A DNA stretch of 64,000 bases, taken from positions 1 through 64,000 of the forward strand of contig JANQFL010000109.1 of assembly GCA_028277845.1 (NCBI GenBank), in the 5' to 3' direction. The notes beneath the pieces were generated by a model, which had not been told where the DNA came from, did no database searches, and saw nothing but the letters and a program-made list of their open reading frames with translations. How positions within the stretch are numbered: the first letter of the stretch is position 1; each line of letters starts with the position of its first letter. Origin of the DNA: Sneathiellales bacterium. Its GTDB lineage: Bacteria > Pseudomonadota > Alphaproteobacteria > JANQFL01. Below, one piece after another: positions 29,527 through 40,376 of this stretch. The translations under genes were made by a program, and so were the position numbers.

Positions 29527-30705
29527 GGCCGCGACGGCGCCGACCAGCCGGTCGACTTCTTCTTCCGAATTGAAATAGTGCACGCCTGCGCGTATCAACT
29601 CGGTCAGCCCGCGGGCGTGCATGTCGAGCAGGGTGCCCGATGCGGTCGAGGTCAGAACGTGGATGTCCTGCCTGGCGAGAATAAGCTTGATTTCCTCCGG
29701 GCCCATGCCGTTGACCGTAAACGTGACGATGCCGCAGCGCTTCGCGCCCAGATCACGTACCGTGACGCCATCCAGTGCATCGAGCCGGTCCCGCAAGCCA
29801 TCGGCCAGTGCCGTGACACGCGCTTCGATCCGGTCGAGGCCCCAGTCCATGGCGTAGTCGACGGCGACGCCCAGGCCGACCCGGCCGGCGACGTAGCTTT
29901 CCCAGTTCTCGAACCGGCGGGCGTCGCGGCGGATTTCATAGCTGTCCGGCCCGGTCCAGGTGGCGGCGTGCAGATCGAGGAACGGTGGCTCCAGTTCCTC
30001 GGCCAGTTCACGGCGGATGTAAAGGAAGCCGGTGCCGCGCGGGCCGCGCAGGAACTTGCGCCCCGTCGCCGACAGCATGTCGCAGCCGATCTCCTTGACG
30101 TTGAGCGGCATCTGGCCGGCCGACTGGCAGGCGTCCAGCAGGTAAGGCACGCCGGCATCCTTGGCTACCTTGCCGATTTCCGCCGCCGGGTTGACCAGGC
30201 CGCCGCTGGTCGGCACATGGGTGACGGCGATCAGCTTGGTCTGGTCGTCGATCAGATTGGCCATCGCGGTCACGTCCAGCTGACCGTTGTCATCATCGGG
30301 CACGGTGACGATTTCGGCACCGGTCCGCTTGGCGATTTGCAGGTAGGCGATGTAGTTGGAGGCGTATTCCGACTGGGCCGTCAGGATGCGGTCGCCGGGG
30401 CCGAAGTCGAAGGCGTAAAAGGCCATGTCCCAGCCGCGCGTGGCGTTTTCCACCAAAGCGATCTCGTCGGACCGGCAATGCAGCATGTCGGCCAGGGCAT
30501 CGTAGGTGTGTTCGATCTTGTCCCGGCAGCGGTCCTCCGCTTCGTAACCGCCGATCTTGGCTTCCAGGTCGACATGGTCCTGGATGGCATCGATCACGCA
30601 TTGTGGCATCAACGATGCGCCGCTGGCCGTGAAATGGGCGCCGTGGGCGCAGCCGGGCGTTTCCGCCCGGGCGCGGGCAATGTCGAAGTCGGCGGGATTG
30701 GTCAT
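29518..30705 (-). CDS. Class V aminotransferase-fold PLP enzyme (second of a coupled pair)
   Basis: A 395-residue fold-type I PLP enzyme of the NifS/isopenicillin-N-epimerase group. PLP contacts are visible: VTHVPTSGGLVNP, the Asp of YLLDACQSAG and the PLP Lys in SATGRKFLRGPRGTG (about residue 220). No active-site Cys typical of persulfide-forming cysteine desulfurases is obvious. Its ATG overlaps the upstream aminotransferase stop by 4 bases (30702-30705). Reaction unknown: lyase, epimerase or transaminase activity are all possible. Confidence 0.82.
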   Translation of the reverse strand: MTNPADFDIARARAETPGCAHGAHFTASGASLMPQCVIDAIQDHVDLEAKIGGYEAEDRCRDKIEHTYDALADMLHCRSDEIALVENATRGWDMAFYAFDFGPGDRILTAQSEYASNYIAYLQIAKRTGAEIVTVPDDDNGQLDVTAMANLIDDQTKLIAVTHVPTSGGLVNPAAEIGKVAKDAGVPYLLDACQSAGQMPLNVKEIGCDMLSATGRKFLRGPRGTGFLYIRRELAEELEPPFLDLHAATWTGPDSYEIRRDARRFENWESYVAGRVGLGVAVDYAMDWGLDRIEARVTALADGLRDRLDALDGVTVRDLGAKRCGIVTFTVNGMGPEEIKLILARQDIHVLTSTASGTLLDMHARGLTELIRAGVHYFNSEEEVDRLVGAVAALR

Positions 30706-31832
30706 AAGGCCTCCAGTACGGTGAACAGCCGGTCGACGTCGTTTTGATTGTTGTAGAGATGGGGTGTTACCCGCATGGAACTACCCCGCACGCTGACCAG
30801 AATGTTCTGCGCCGCCAGTCGCTCCGGCAAACCTTCGGGCACGCCTCCGGCGAAGCGCAGACCGAGGAAGTGCCCGGCACGCTTGTCCGCCGCCACCGAG
30901 GTCAATCCTGTCGCCGCGGCCCGGTCAGCCATGGCCGCCGTGGTCGCCGCCAGGGTCGCCTGGATGTTCTCCGGTCCCCAGTCCAGGAGTTGCGCCAAGG
31001 CGGCCGATGCCATGGGCAGCAGGGCGAAGTTGGACCGCTCCCCCACGTCGTAGCGCCGCGCACCGGGTTGATAGGCGTCCTGATAGTCGACCAGGCCGGC
31101 GAAGTTTTCGCTGTTCAAACGGGCAATCCAATTCTGTTCGAGCGGCTTGCCGTCTTGGTGTTTGGGGGCGACATACATGAAGCCGGTGCTGTAGGGCCCC
31201 AGCAGCCATTTGTAGGTGGCGCAGATGGCAAAGTCCGGTTGTATCGCCTGCGCATCGAACGGCAGGGCGCCGAGAGACTGGGTCAGGTCGAGTACGAGGG
31301 CCGCGCCGACCGATCGCAGGGCGGCGCCGACCGCCTCCAGGTCGATGACGGCACCGTCCGTCCAATGGCAATGGGGCAGGGCGGCGATGGCCACCCGCTC
31401 GTCGATGGCGGCCAAAATCGCCGCCGTCCAGTCGTCATCGTCGGGCCGCGCCAGCGATATCACTTCGGCGCCCGTTTCCTTCGCCAGTTCCCGCCAGGTG
31501 TAGATGTTGGACGGAAACTGCTCCTCCAGGGTCAGGATGCGGCTGCCCGCGCTCACCGGCAGATTGAGCGCCGCCGTGGCGATGCCGTAGCTCACTGCCG
31601 GGACCAGGGCCACGTCGTCGGCGCCGGCATTGACGAGGCGGGCGAACTGGCCGCGCACCGTTTCGCTTTCGCTGAAGAAGTCGGGCGGGCTGACGGACCA
31701 GGGCTGGACCTTGCGCTGGATCCCCATGTGGCCGGCATCGCGGACGGACTTCATCAGGGGCGACATGTAGGCGCAGTTCAGATAGGCCACGTCTTCGGGG
31801 ATGTCGAAAAGATGCCTTTGGCAGGGGATCAT
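30702..31832 (-). CDS. Class V aminotransferase-fold PLP enzyme (first of a coupled pair)
   Basis: A 376-residue fold-type I PLP enzyme, distantly related to the gene that follows it. Features are AYLNCAYMSPL near the start, PHCHWTDGAVIDL, VLDLTQSLGALP and the PLP Lys in CATYKWLLGPYSTG (about 223). The start at 31832 (MIPCQRHLFDIP) fits the family; the frame is open to 31916. It is divergent from serC, a third class V enzyme, with about 180 bp between. Specific reaction unknown. Confidence 0.82.
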   Translation of the reverse strand: MIPCQRHLFDIPEDVAYLNCAYMSPLMKSVRDAGHMGIQRKVQPWSVSPPDFFSESETVRGQFARLVNAGADDVALVPAVSYGIATAALNLPVSAGSRILTLEEQFPSNIYTWRELAKETGAEVISLARPDDDDWTAAILAAIDERVAIAALPHCHWTDGAVIDLEAVGAALRSVGAALVLDLTQSLGALPFDAQAIQPDFAICATYKWLLGPYSTGFMYVAPKHQDGKPLEQNWIARLNSENFAGLVDYQDAYQPGARRYDVGERSNFALLPMASAALAQLLDWGPENIQATLAATTAAMADRAAATGLTSVAADKRAGHFLGLRFAGGVPEGLPERLAAQNILVSVRGSSMRVTPHLYNNQNDVDRLFTVLEAL

Positions 31833-32014
31833 GGAGTCACTCGCGATTGAACGAAAACACGTGGCAGTGGTGATGCGGTACATGTCCGCCGCTGTCAACG
31901 GCAGGTTTTTTTGCACTGCGGCAAAACGACCGTTGACTCGACGTCAAAGACCCCTAGTATCCGCGGCGGGCCACGACCCCCCACCGGGTCGCGCTAATCT
32001 GGAAGGATTAGGTT

Positions 32015-33178
<1,164 letters not shown>

Positions 33179-33187
33179 GGACGCGTC

Positions 33188-34765
33188 ATGGTCAAGGTAC
33201 TGATTTCCGATAAGTTGAGCCCGCGTGCCGTCGCGATTTTCGAGGGCCGCGGCATAGAAGTCGACGTTAAAACCGGTCTTTCCAAGGAAGAACTGGCCGG
33301 GATCATCGGCGACTATGACGGTCTGGCCGTGCGGTCCGCATCGAAGGTGACGGCGAACGTGCTGGAAACCGCGGACGCCCTCAAGGTCATCGGCCGGGCC
33401 GGTATCGGCGTCGACAATATCGACGTGCCGGCGGCGACGGCCAAGGGTATATGCGTGATGAATACGCCGTTCGGCAACGCCATCACTACCGCCGAACACG
33501 CCATCGCCATGCTGTTTTCCCTGGCCCGTCAGATCCCCCAGGCAGACCGCTCGACCCGGTCTGGTAAGTGGGAAAAATCCAAGTTCATGGGCGTCGAACT
33601 GTACGGCAAGACGCTGGGTGTGGTCGGCTGCGGCAATATCGGGTCAATCGTCGCCGACCGGGCCCATGGCTTGAAAATGAAAGTCATCGCCTACGACCCC
33701 TTCCTGTCACCCGAACGTGCCGTCGACCTGGGTGTCGAGAAGGTGGAACTGGCGGACCTGTTCAAGCGGGCCGACTTCATCACCCTGCACACGCCGCTGA
33801 CCGACGCGACGCGGGGGATCGTCAACAAGGATACCATCGCCACCATGCGTGACGGCGTGCGCATCGTGAACTGCGCCCGCGGCGGACTGGTGGTCGAGGA
33901 TGACCTCAAGGCGGCACTCGAATCCGGCAAGGTGGCCGGTGCGGCGCTCGACGTGTTCGCCGAGGAACCCGCCGGCGAGAATCCGTTGTTCGAGGTGGAC
34001 GACGTGGTCGCGACACCGCATCTGGGCGCGTCCACAACCGAGGCGCAGGAAAACGTCGCTGTCCAGGTCGCGGAACAGATGTCCGATTTCCTGCTGCTTG
34101 GCGCCGTGACCAATGCCCTCAACATGCCGTCGGTGACGGCTGAGGAGGCGCCGCGCCTCAAGCCCTACATGTCGCTGGCCGAACAGCTCGGCAGCTTTGC
34201 CGGCCAGATCACCGAAACGGGGCTCAAGGCCGTCACGATCGAATATGAAGGCCACGTGGCGACCCTCAACACCCGGCCGCTGACGGCGATCGTGCTGCAG
34301 GGCCTGCTGTCGCCCTTAATGGACACGGTCAACATGGTCAATGCCCCGATCGTCGCCAAGGACCGCAACATCGATATCACCGAGGTCAAGCACGAACGGC
34401 CGGGCGACTATCAGACCATGATCCGCCTGGTGGTCACCACCGAGCGGCAAACCCGGTCGGTGTCCGGTACGTTGTTCGCGGACCAGAATCCGCGTGTGGT
34501 GCAGGTCAACGACATCTCGATCGAGGCCGAACTGGGGCCGCACATGCTGCTCGTGGTCAACGAAGACAAGCCGGGCTTCATCGGTACCTTCGGATCCACC
34601 TTGGGCGAGGCTGGGGTCAATATCGCCACGTTCCATTTGGGCCGTGCCGCGCCCGGCGGCGATGCCATGGCGCTGGTGGAGGTCGATCAGCCGGTGCCCA
34701 GCGACGTGATGAACCGGGTCAGCGCCCTGCCGCACGTCAAGCAGGTCTCCCAGTTGTCATTCTGA
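33188..34765 (+). CDS. serA: D-3-phosphoglycerate dehydrogenase SerA
   Basis: First step of serine synthesis. The 525-residue protein has the NAD Rossmann motif GVVGCGNIGS (about 147), catalytic R, E and H in the usual places (NCARGGLVVE; FAEEPAGENPLF; TPHLGAST), the intervening ASB domain (about 315-450) and a C-terminal ACT domain (about 453-525) that probably mediates feedback by serine. Confidence 0.95.
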   Translation: MVKVLISDKLSPRAVAIFEGRGIEVDVKTGLSKEELAGIIGDYDGLAVRSASKVTANVLETADALKVIGRAGIGVDNIDVPAATAKGICVMNTPFGNAITTAEHAIAMLFSLARQIPQADRSTRSGKWEKSKFMGVELYGKTLGVVGCGNIGSIVADRAHGLKMKVIAYDPFLSPERAVDLGVEKVELADLFKRADFITLHTPLTDATRGIVNKDTIATMRDGVRIVNCARGGLVVEDDLKAALESGKVAGAALDVFAEEPAGENPLFEVDDVVATPHLGASTTEAQENVAVQVAEQMSDFLLLGAVTNALNMPSVTAEEAPRLKPYMSLAEQLGSFAGQITETGLKAVTIEYEGHVATLNTRPLTAIVLQGLLSPLMDTVNMVNAPIVAKDRNIDITEVKHERPGDYQTMIRLVVTTERQTRSVSGTLFADQNPRVVQVNDISIEAELGPHMLLVVNEDKPGFIGTFGSTLGEAGVNIATFHLGRAAPGGDAMALVEVDQPVPSDVMNRVSALPHVKQVSQLSF

Positions 34766-34821
34766 CGGAAGGAGGTCCCTGACCGGTTGGCGGCAGGGGC
34801 AAACTGTGATCTAACGGCGCC

Positions 34822-35961
34822 ATGACGGAAACAACGAAATCGGCCCTTCTGCCAGCCGGCCTGGGTGACGCCCTGCCGCCGGACGCCGAGTACGAAGCGC
34901 GCATCGTCGAGGACCTGATGGCCTGTTTCGCCGGTCACGGCTACGACCGGGTCAAGCCGCCACTGATCGAGTTCGAGGAAAGTCTCCTCGCCGGCCATGG
35001 CAGGGCTCTCGGGTCCCAGTTGTTCCGTCTGATGGATCCGGTCTCGCAACGCATGATGGGTGTGCGCACCGACATCACTTTGCAGGTTTCGCGCATCGCC
35101 GAATCACGCCTGAGAACGGCGCCGCGGCCACTGCGATTGAGTTACGCCGGTCAGGTTCTGCGGGTGCGGGGCAGTCAGTTACGGCCGGAACGCCAGTTCG
35201 GCCAGGCCGGCGTGGAATTGATCGGATCACCGAGCCTGGAAGCGGAAGTGGAAGTCGTGTTGCTGGCTGCCGAGTCGCTGTCGGCTCTGGGCGTGAACAA
35301 CCTCTCGGTCGACTTGACGTTGCCCACCCTGGTGCCGGCGATGTGCCGGGCTCAGGGTCTGGACGAGAATACATCCGCGGCCGTGCGCCGGGCGCTCGAC
35401 CAGAAGGACGCCGCTGCGCTCGATGAAGTGGTGGGTAATGGTGGCGGCGGCGGATTACGGCGGCTGCTGCGCATGTCCGGCCCCGCCGAGGATGCGGTCG
35501 AAAAACTGCAAGCCCTACCGCTGGATGGAGACGCCGCGGCCATGGTGGCGGAACTCAGTGAACTGGCCGGGCGCATCCGCGCGGACGCCCCCAACCTGAT
35601 GCTGACCATCGATCCGGGAGAATCCCGTGGCTTCGAATATCAGACGGGCGTCAGCTTTACCCTGTTGGCCCGCGGCGTGCGCGGCGAATTGGGCCGTGGT
35701 GGCCGCTACGATACCGGCGCCAACGAAACCGCTGTCGGATTTACGCTGTATCTCGATTCCCTCATGCGGGCCTTGCCGCCGCCGCCCCAGGCCGGCCGGG
35801 TGTTTGTCGCGCTGAAGGACGCCGGCGAGAGCGGTCGGTTGCGTGCCGAGGGTTGGCGCACGGTTCGCGGCCTCGAAGCCTGCGATGACGCGGCAGCGGA
35901 AGCGCGGCGGCTGGGCTGTACCCATATATTTCGGTCGGGCACGGTCGAGCCGCTTGGCTGA
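34822..35961 (+). CDS. hisZ: ATP phosphoribosyltransferase regulatory subunit HisZ
   Basis: HisRS-like regulatory subunit that activates short-form HisG in histidine synthesis. The 379-residue protein has the class II synthetase-like core (GYDRVKPPLIEFEE, RLMDPVSQRMMGVRTDITLQ, RLSYAGQVLRV, GVELIGS) but no anticodon-binding domain and a degenerate C-terminus, as expected for HisZ. It precedes purA, a common alphaproteobacterial pair. Confidence 0.9.
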   Translation: MTETTKSALLPAGLGDALPPDAEYEARIVEDLMACFAGHGYDRVKPPLIEFEESLLAGHGRALGSQLFRLMDPVSQRMMGVRTDITLQVSRIAESRLRTAPRPLRLSYAGQVLRVRGSQLRPERQFGQAGVELIGSPSLEAEVEVVLLAAESLSALGVNNLSVDLTLPTLVPAMCRAQGLDENTSAAVRRALDQKDAAALDEVVGNGGGGGLRRLLRMSGPAEDAVEKLQALPLDGDAAAMVAELSELAGRIRADAPNLMLTIDPGESRGFEYQTGVSFTLLARGVRGELGRGGRYDTGANETAVGFTLYLDSLMRALPPPPQAGRVFVALKDAGESGRLRAEGWRTVRGLEACDDAAAEARRLGCTHIFRSGTVEPLG

Positions 35962-35997
35962 CCACTCCGAATTCCACGAACAAGGAGAGTAATTCCC

Positions 35998-37290
35998 ATG
36001 GCCAACGTCGTAGTGGTGGGCTCCCAGTGGGGAGATGAAGGCAAGGGGAAAATCGTCGATTGGCTTTCGGAAAGGGCCAATGTCGTCGTGCGTTTTCAGG
36101 GCGGCCACAATGCGGGCCATACGCTGGTCATCGGCGATACCGTGTACAAGCTCAGCCTGTTGCCGTCCGGCATCGTGCGTCCCGGCAAGGTCTCGGTCAT
36201 CGGAAACGGGGTCGTCATCGATCCCTGGGCGCTGCTCAAGGAGATCGATACCCTGCGCGGCCAGGGCGTGGATATTTCGCCGGACAACCTGAAAGTCGCA
36301 TCGAACGCCGTATTGATCCTGCCGATCCATCAGGATCTGGACGGACTGCGCGAGGATGGCGCCGGTGGCGCCAAGATCGGAACGACCCGGCGGGGTATCG
36401 GTCCCGCCTATGAAGACAAGGTTGGCCGGCGGGCGTTGCGTATTTGCGACCTGCGCGACGAGGCCAGCACCGAGGCCAAGATCGACGCCATGCTGGCGCA
36501 TCACAATCCGTTGCGCGCCGGGTTCGGCGCCGGACCGATCGACCGGGCGGCACTGCTGGCCGCGGTCCGCGAGGTCGCGTCCCAGGTTCTGCCCTATGCC
36601 AGTACCGTCTGGCGCGACCTGGATGCCGCTCGCCGGGCGGGCAAACGCATCCTGTTCGAAGGGGCCCAGGGCGCCATGCTGGACATCGATCACGGCACCT
36701 ATCCGTTTGTGACGTCGTCCAACACCATCGCCGGTCAGGCGGCGGCCGGATCGGGCGTCGGCCCGTCGGTGGTCGAAACCGTGCTCGGCATCACCAAGGC
36801 CTACACGACCCGGGTCGGCGAGGGACCGTTTCCGACCGAACAGGACAACGACATCGGCCAGACATTGGGCGAGCGTGGCCGCGAATTCGGTACGGTAACC
36901 GGCCGCGCGCGGCGCTGCGGCTGGTTTGACGCCGTCATGGTCAGGCAGGCCGTAAAAACCGGTGGTATTACCGGCATTGCCCTGACGAAACTGGACGTGC
37001 TGGATGGCTTGCCGGAACTCAAGGTCTGCACGCGCTACCGCCTGGATGGCGGGACGCTCGACTATCTGCCGGCCAACATGACCGATCAGGCCAAAGTCGA
37101 AGCCGAGTATGAAACCTTTGAGGGCTGGTCCGAAAGCACACAGGGCGCACGCAGTTGGGCCGACTTGCCGGCATCGGCGGTCAAATACGTCCGCCGCATC
37201 GAGGAATTGATCGAGGCGCCCGTCTTCCTGTTGTCCACATCGCCCGAGCGTGACGACACCATCCTTGTTCGCGATCCGTTCGAAGATTGA
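35998..37290 (+). CDS. purA: Adenylosuccinate synthetase PurA
   Basis: Commits IMP to AMP synthesis using GTP and aspartate. The 430-residue protein has the N-terminal [16 protein letters not shown] with the catalytic Asp, the GGHNAGHT loop, [32 protein letters not shown] and [18 protein letters not shown] precedes the ATG. The 200-bp gap after it holds a GCACGC/GCGTGC hairpin at 37394-37408 and two GAAACTAT copies, but no gene. Confidence 0.96.
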   Translation: MANVVVVGSQWGDEGKGKIVDWLSERANVVVRFQGGHNAGHTLVIGDTVYKLSLLPSGIVRPGKVSVIGNGVVIDPWALLKEIDTLRGQGVDISPDNLKVASNAVLILPIHQDLDGLREDGAGGAKIGTTRRGIGPAYEDKVGRRALRICDLRDEASTEAKIDAMLAHHNPLRAGFGAGPIDRAALLAAVREVASQVLPYASTVWRDLDAARRAGKRILFEGAQGAMLDIDHGTYPFVTSSNTIAGQAAAGSGVGPSVVETVLGITKAYTTRVGEGPFPTEQDNDIGQTLGERGREFGTVTGRARRCGWFDAVMVRQAVKTGGITGIALTKLDVLDGLPELKVCTRYRLDGGTLDYLPANMTDQAKVEAEYETFEGWSESTQGARSWADLPASAVKYVRRIEELIEAPVFLLSTSPERDDTILVRDPFED

Positions 37291-37491
37291 TCCGCGGACG
37301 TCGTTCGCCGGCATCCAAAACGGTCAAGTTTCCGAAATCCGAAACTATCCGTGCCTTTCGGCGCGCGGAAACTATGATTTTGACGCCGCATATGCACGCT
37401 AAGCGTGCGTCCCGCCTGTGGAATTTAACCGGCTTTTAAGTATGGAATGGTGAAATGTGCCGTGTCCACGCGTCCGTCCGGAGCGTGAGGC

Positions 37492-39642
37492 ATGCGCGCG
37501 CGTGCGCAGTGGATTATTGCGTTTTTGGATTGGTCGCTGACCGCGAGTTTCATGGCCGAGACAACGGAACAAAAAAAGGCAACGCCGACAGCCGAAAAAC
37601 CGACGGGGAAGCCGACGGCCAAACCGGCGGGTAAGGCGACCGTTCTGGCGGAACGCTATCGCGTTCTCGCGGATCAGAAGGTGTCCGGGTTCTCCACCGA
37701 TTCCGTTCATGCCTGCAAGGTTGCCGATACCGTCGGAACGACCAAAGCCTTTGCGTTGATGTGCGAACCCAATCTGCCTTGGCGGGCGCGGGAATTCGAG
37801 TTTCTGCAGCGCAAACCGTGCCAGGGACTGTTGCCCATACTGGCTTCCGGTATCGTGTCGGACTCGCAGGGCCAAGAACGCTTCGCCATCGTCTACCGCC
37901 ATCCCGACCGGCCGGCCCTTGTGCCGCGTGGTAAGGCGGTCAAGCCAATTCCGGCGCGAACGGTTGTCCGGGTCGTGCTGCCGCAAATGGTCGCATTGCT
38001 GGCGGCACTGGCCGAGCGCGCCGTGATCCACCGTGCCATCCGCGCCGACAATCTATTTGCCGAAGACGCCAATTTCCGTGGTCTGACGTTGGGCGACTGC
38101 GTTATGAGTCCGGCCGGAATGGACCAACCCAGTGTCTACGAGCCCCTGGAACGCGTCCTTGCGCCGCGGGAAGGGCGTGGTGAAGGCACGGAAGCCGCTG
38201 ATCTGTATGCCCTGGGAGTGACGCTGTTGGCACTGGTGTTGGGAAAGACACCGGGCTCGGATCAGGACCCCAATGCCTTACTGCGCGCGCGCATGAGTAT
38301 CGGAAGTTTCCGGGCGCTGACCGGAGACAATATGGCCGAGGCCGGCGGTTTCAGCACCGTTTTGCGCGGCCTGCTTTGCGACCAGCCGGAGGAACGCTGG
38401 TCGCTGCCGACTTTGGCGACATGGATCGTCGAGAGTGAGAAGGCGGCGCGGCCGAAGACGGCCAACCGTTCGGTCCACAATCCCTTCCAGTTCGAGAATG
38501 TCGCCTACGATCATCCCCTGCTGCTGGCCGACGCCTTGGCCCGCAGTCCCATGGCCGCGATGAAGGTGATGGCCGGACCCGGCCTGGAGCCCTGGGTCCG
38601 CAACACCCTTCGCGACGAGAAGGCCGCCGCCGAATTGGCGCGGTTGCGCGACATGGTCTCCGCGGCCAAGGGCAAGAAAGAGTCGGCCAATCTTGAGGAA
38701 AGCGAAATCCTGGCCTTGCTTTGTCGGGCGCTGGATCCGACCGGCCCGGTGCGGTTCCGTGGTGTCGTGGCGATGGCGGATGCCCTCGGGCCGTACATTG
38801 CGGGCATCATGGCAAAGCAGGACCACACCACACAGGATGATCTGAAGACCTTGCTGGCCAGCGGTTTCATCAATGCTTTGTGCGCCAACGGCATGGCGGA
38901 GGAAACCCATGACAAACGTTCGCTTGCCTTATTGGATAAGGCACAGCGGTGGGCCAAGTCGGACGCAATGGGGCTTGGCCTTGAGCGTTGCCTGTATGGA
39001 TTCAATACCGGTCTTTCCTGCCAAAGCCCTGTGTTCGCCGGCAAATACGTTTTGTCGTTGAAGGGATTGGTCAACCGGTTGGAAAAAGTGGCGCAGGAAA
39101 AAGGCGTCGACGTCGAACTGATCGACCGGCACGTCGCCGGTTTTGTGGCATCGCGCACGCCGCGAGTGGTTTCGCAACTTGCCGCGCTGTCCGACGCCAA
39201 GTCGACCAAGGCGGCGCGGGATGTGGCCGCCGTCCAGGTGTTGGCTATGTTGCAGAAGATCGGCAGTCACGGCCCACTGAAGGGACTTGCCGCCTGGTCG
39301 CATCACCGCCTGAAACGTGTAATCGAAGAATTCAACAGCGCCACGCGCCGCAAACAGGTATCGGAGGCGCTGGGCAAGGCAACCGACAAAGGCGATCTCG
39401 GATTGATGGTCCGGACTATCGGATTCCCGGCGTCCGCCTTGAAAGACGAGGAGCAGCAGCAAAGTGCCGTCCGGATCTACGCGCGCTTGAAAAAGCGGGT
39501 TTCCGATTTGCGCAATGGCGCCGAGAAACGACAAAAGACGGCCATGGCGCGTAGCCTGAGACTGGCCTTTCTGGCGTCCTATGCCACCTTGATCTGCAGC
39601 ATGGCGTACCTGGCCGTCGTCTATCTGAGGATGTTCGCATGA
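37492..39642 (+). CDS. Membrane-anchored protein with a degenerate protein kinase domain
   Basis: A 716-residue protein. A Lys/Thr/Pro-rich N-terminus leads into a kinase-like domain (about 55-320), followed by a helical region of unknown fold and one C-terminal membrane helix (about 690-714). Kinase landmarks are altered: the beta3 Lys is absent (FALMCEP), the catalytic HRD Asp is Ala (IHRAIRADNLF), and DFG reads DCV, while the helix F segment ADLYALGVTLLALVLG is kept. It is therefore probably a pseudokinase. GGAG eight bases before 37492 supports this start; an ATG at 37552 is an alternative. Its last bases overlap the next gene (ATGA). Confidence 0.78.
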   Translation: MRARAQWIIAFLDWSLTASFMAETTEQKKATPTAEKPTGKPTAKPAGKATVLAERYRVLADQKVSGFSTDSVHACKVADTVGTTKAFALMCEPNLPWRAREFEFLQRKPCQGLLPILASGIVSDSQGQERFAIVYRHPDRPALVPRGKAVKPIPARTVVRVVLPQMVALLAALAERAVIHRAIRADNLFAEDANFRGLTLGDCVMSPAGMDQPSVYEPLERVLAPREGRGEGTEAADLYALGVTLLALVLGKTPGSDQDPNALLRARMSIGSFRALTGDNMAEAGGFSTVLRGLLCDQPEERWSLPTLATWIVESEKAARPKTANRSVHNPFQFENVAYDHPLLLADALARSPMAAMKVMAGPGLEPWVRNTLRDEKAAAELARLRDMVSAAKGKKESANLEESEILALLCRALDPTGPVRFRGVVAMADALGPYIAGIMAKQDHTTQDDLKTLLASGFINALCANGMAEETHDKRSLALLDKAQRWAKSDAMGLGLERCLYGFNTGLSCQSPVFAGKYVLSLKGLVNRLEKVAQEKGVDVELIDRHVAGFVASRTPRVVSQLAALSDAKSTKAARDVAAVQVLAMLQKIGSHGPLKGLAAWSHHRLKRVIEEFNSATRRKQVSEALGKATDKGDLGLMVRTIGFPASALKDEEQQQSAVRIYARLKKRVSDLRNGAEKRQKTAMARSLRLAFLASYATLICSMAYLAVVYLRMFA

Positions 39643-40376
39643 GCGCCGCCAAAGCAAAACGGAAAGGTGGTGCAACGAAGGCCCAGACGGCGGCCAAGGC
39701 GGCCTTCAAGGGCACAAAGGCGAAAACGGGCGTCGGCGGGATGAAGAAGACCCGGCGGAACGTGGTGGCGATCCTGGTGGGTATCCTGGCGGTTCAGATC
39801 GTTTCGCCCGCCACCGTCATCCTGCTTGTCGCCGGAATGCTGCCCAGCGTGGTGGCGTTTCTGGTCGACACCGAGCCGGGCAAGCGCAGCGCCCATTGCA
39901 TGACCGTTCTGAACCTGGCGGGTGTGTTGCCGGTGTTGGCCATGCTGTGGGAGAAAGGCGCGACCAGAGGCGCCGCCGCGGACATTTTAATGGATCCGTT
40001 CATGTGGTTCGTCATGTACGGGGCCGCGGGCATTGCGGTGCTGCTGCTGACATTGTTGCCGGTCCTGATGGAACAGGTCGCCAATGCGGCCGCCGAACGG
40101 GAAGCGGACAAGCTGGAAAGGCAAATGGAAGAGTTGGCCGAGGAATGGGGATCGAACCTCGTCCAGGACGCACAGAAGTTGGAAGCCGCCAATTCGTCCA
40201 ACCAAGACGGTGGCGGGTTAAACGCAAACGCGGCCGCCGGTCGGCCGCGTTCAAGCGGCGCGAAGGGGGGTGCCGCTACTGGAGCGAAAGGCGCTGTTCG
40301 AGGGCGGCGGCCTTCATCGCCTTCTGCAGCTTCTCGAACGCCCGCACTTCGATCTGGCGCACCCGCTCGCGGCTGA
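39639..40376 (+). CDS. Membrane protein coupled to the pseudokinase
   Basis: A 245-residue protein I cannot assign to a family. A Lys/Ala-rich N-terminus (1-40) is followed by about four hydrophobic stretches between 45 and 150, then a charged helix, probably a coiled coil (about 150-180, AAEREADKLERQMEELAEEW). The last 60-70 residues are low-complexity Gly/Ala/Arg/Ser and run 101 bases into the 3' end of the convergent rpoH gene. The 4-base overlap with the pseudokinase indicates joint translation, and the two proteins may form a membrane complex. The odd tail may reflect loss of an earlier stop. Confidence 0.65.
   Translation: MSAAKAKRKGGATKAQTAAKAAFKGTKAKTGVGGMKKTRRNVVAILVGILAVQIVSPATVILLVAGMLPSVVAFLVDTEPGKRSAHCMTVLNLAGVLPVLAMLWEKGATRGAAADILMDPFMWFVMYGAAGIAVLLLTLLPVLMEQVANAAAEREADKLERQMEELAEEWGSNLVQDAQKLEAANSSNQDGGGLNANAAAGRPRSSGAKGGAATGAKGAVRGRRPSSPSAASRTPALRSGAPARG
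40227..40251 (-). terminator. Probable rpoH terminator hairpin
   Basis: AACGCGGCCG (40227-40236) and CGGCCGCGTT (40242-40251) form a perfect 10-bp stem 25 bases beyond the rpoH stop. On the minus strand it is followed by TGCGTTTAA, only weakly T-rich. It lies inside the convergent membrane protein frame. Confidence 0.6.

Noticed and set aside
37394-37408. GCACGC-TAA-GCGTGC hairpin as purA terminator
   Set aside because: Short stem without a T run in either direction; not supported as a terminator.
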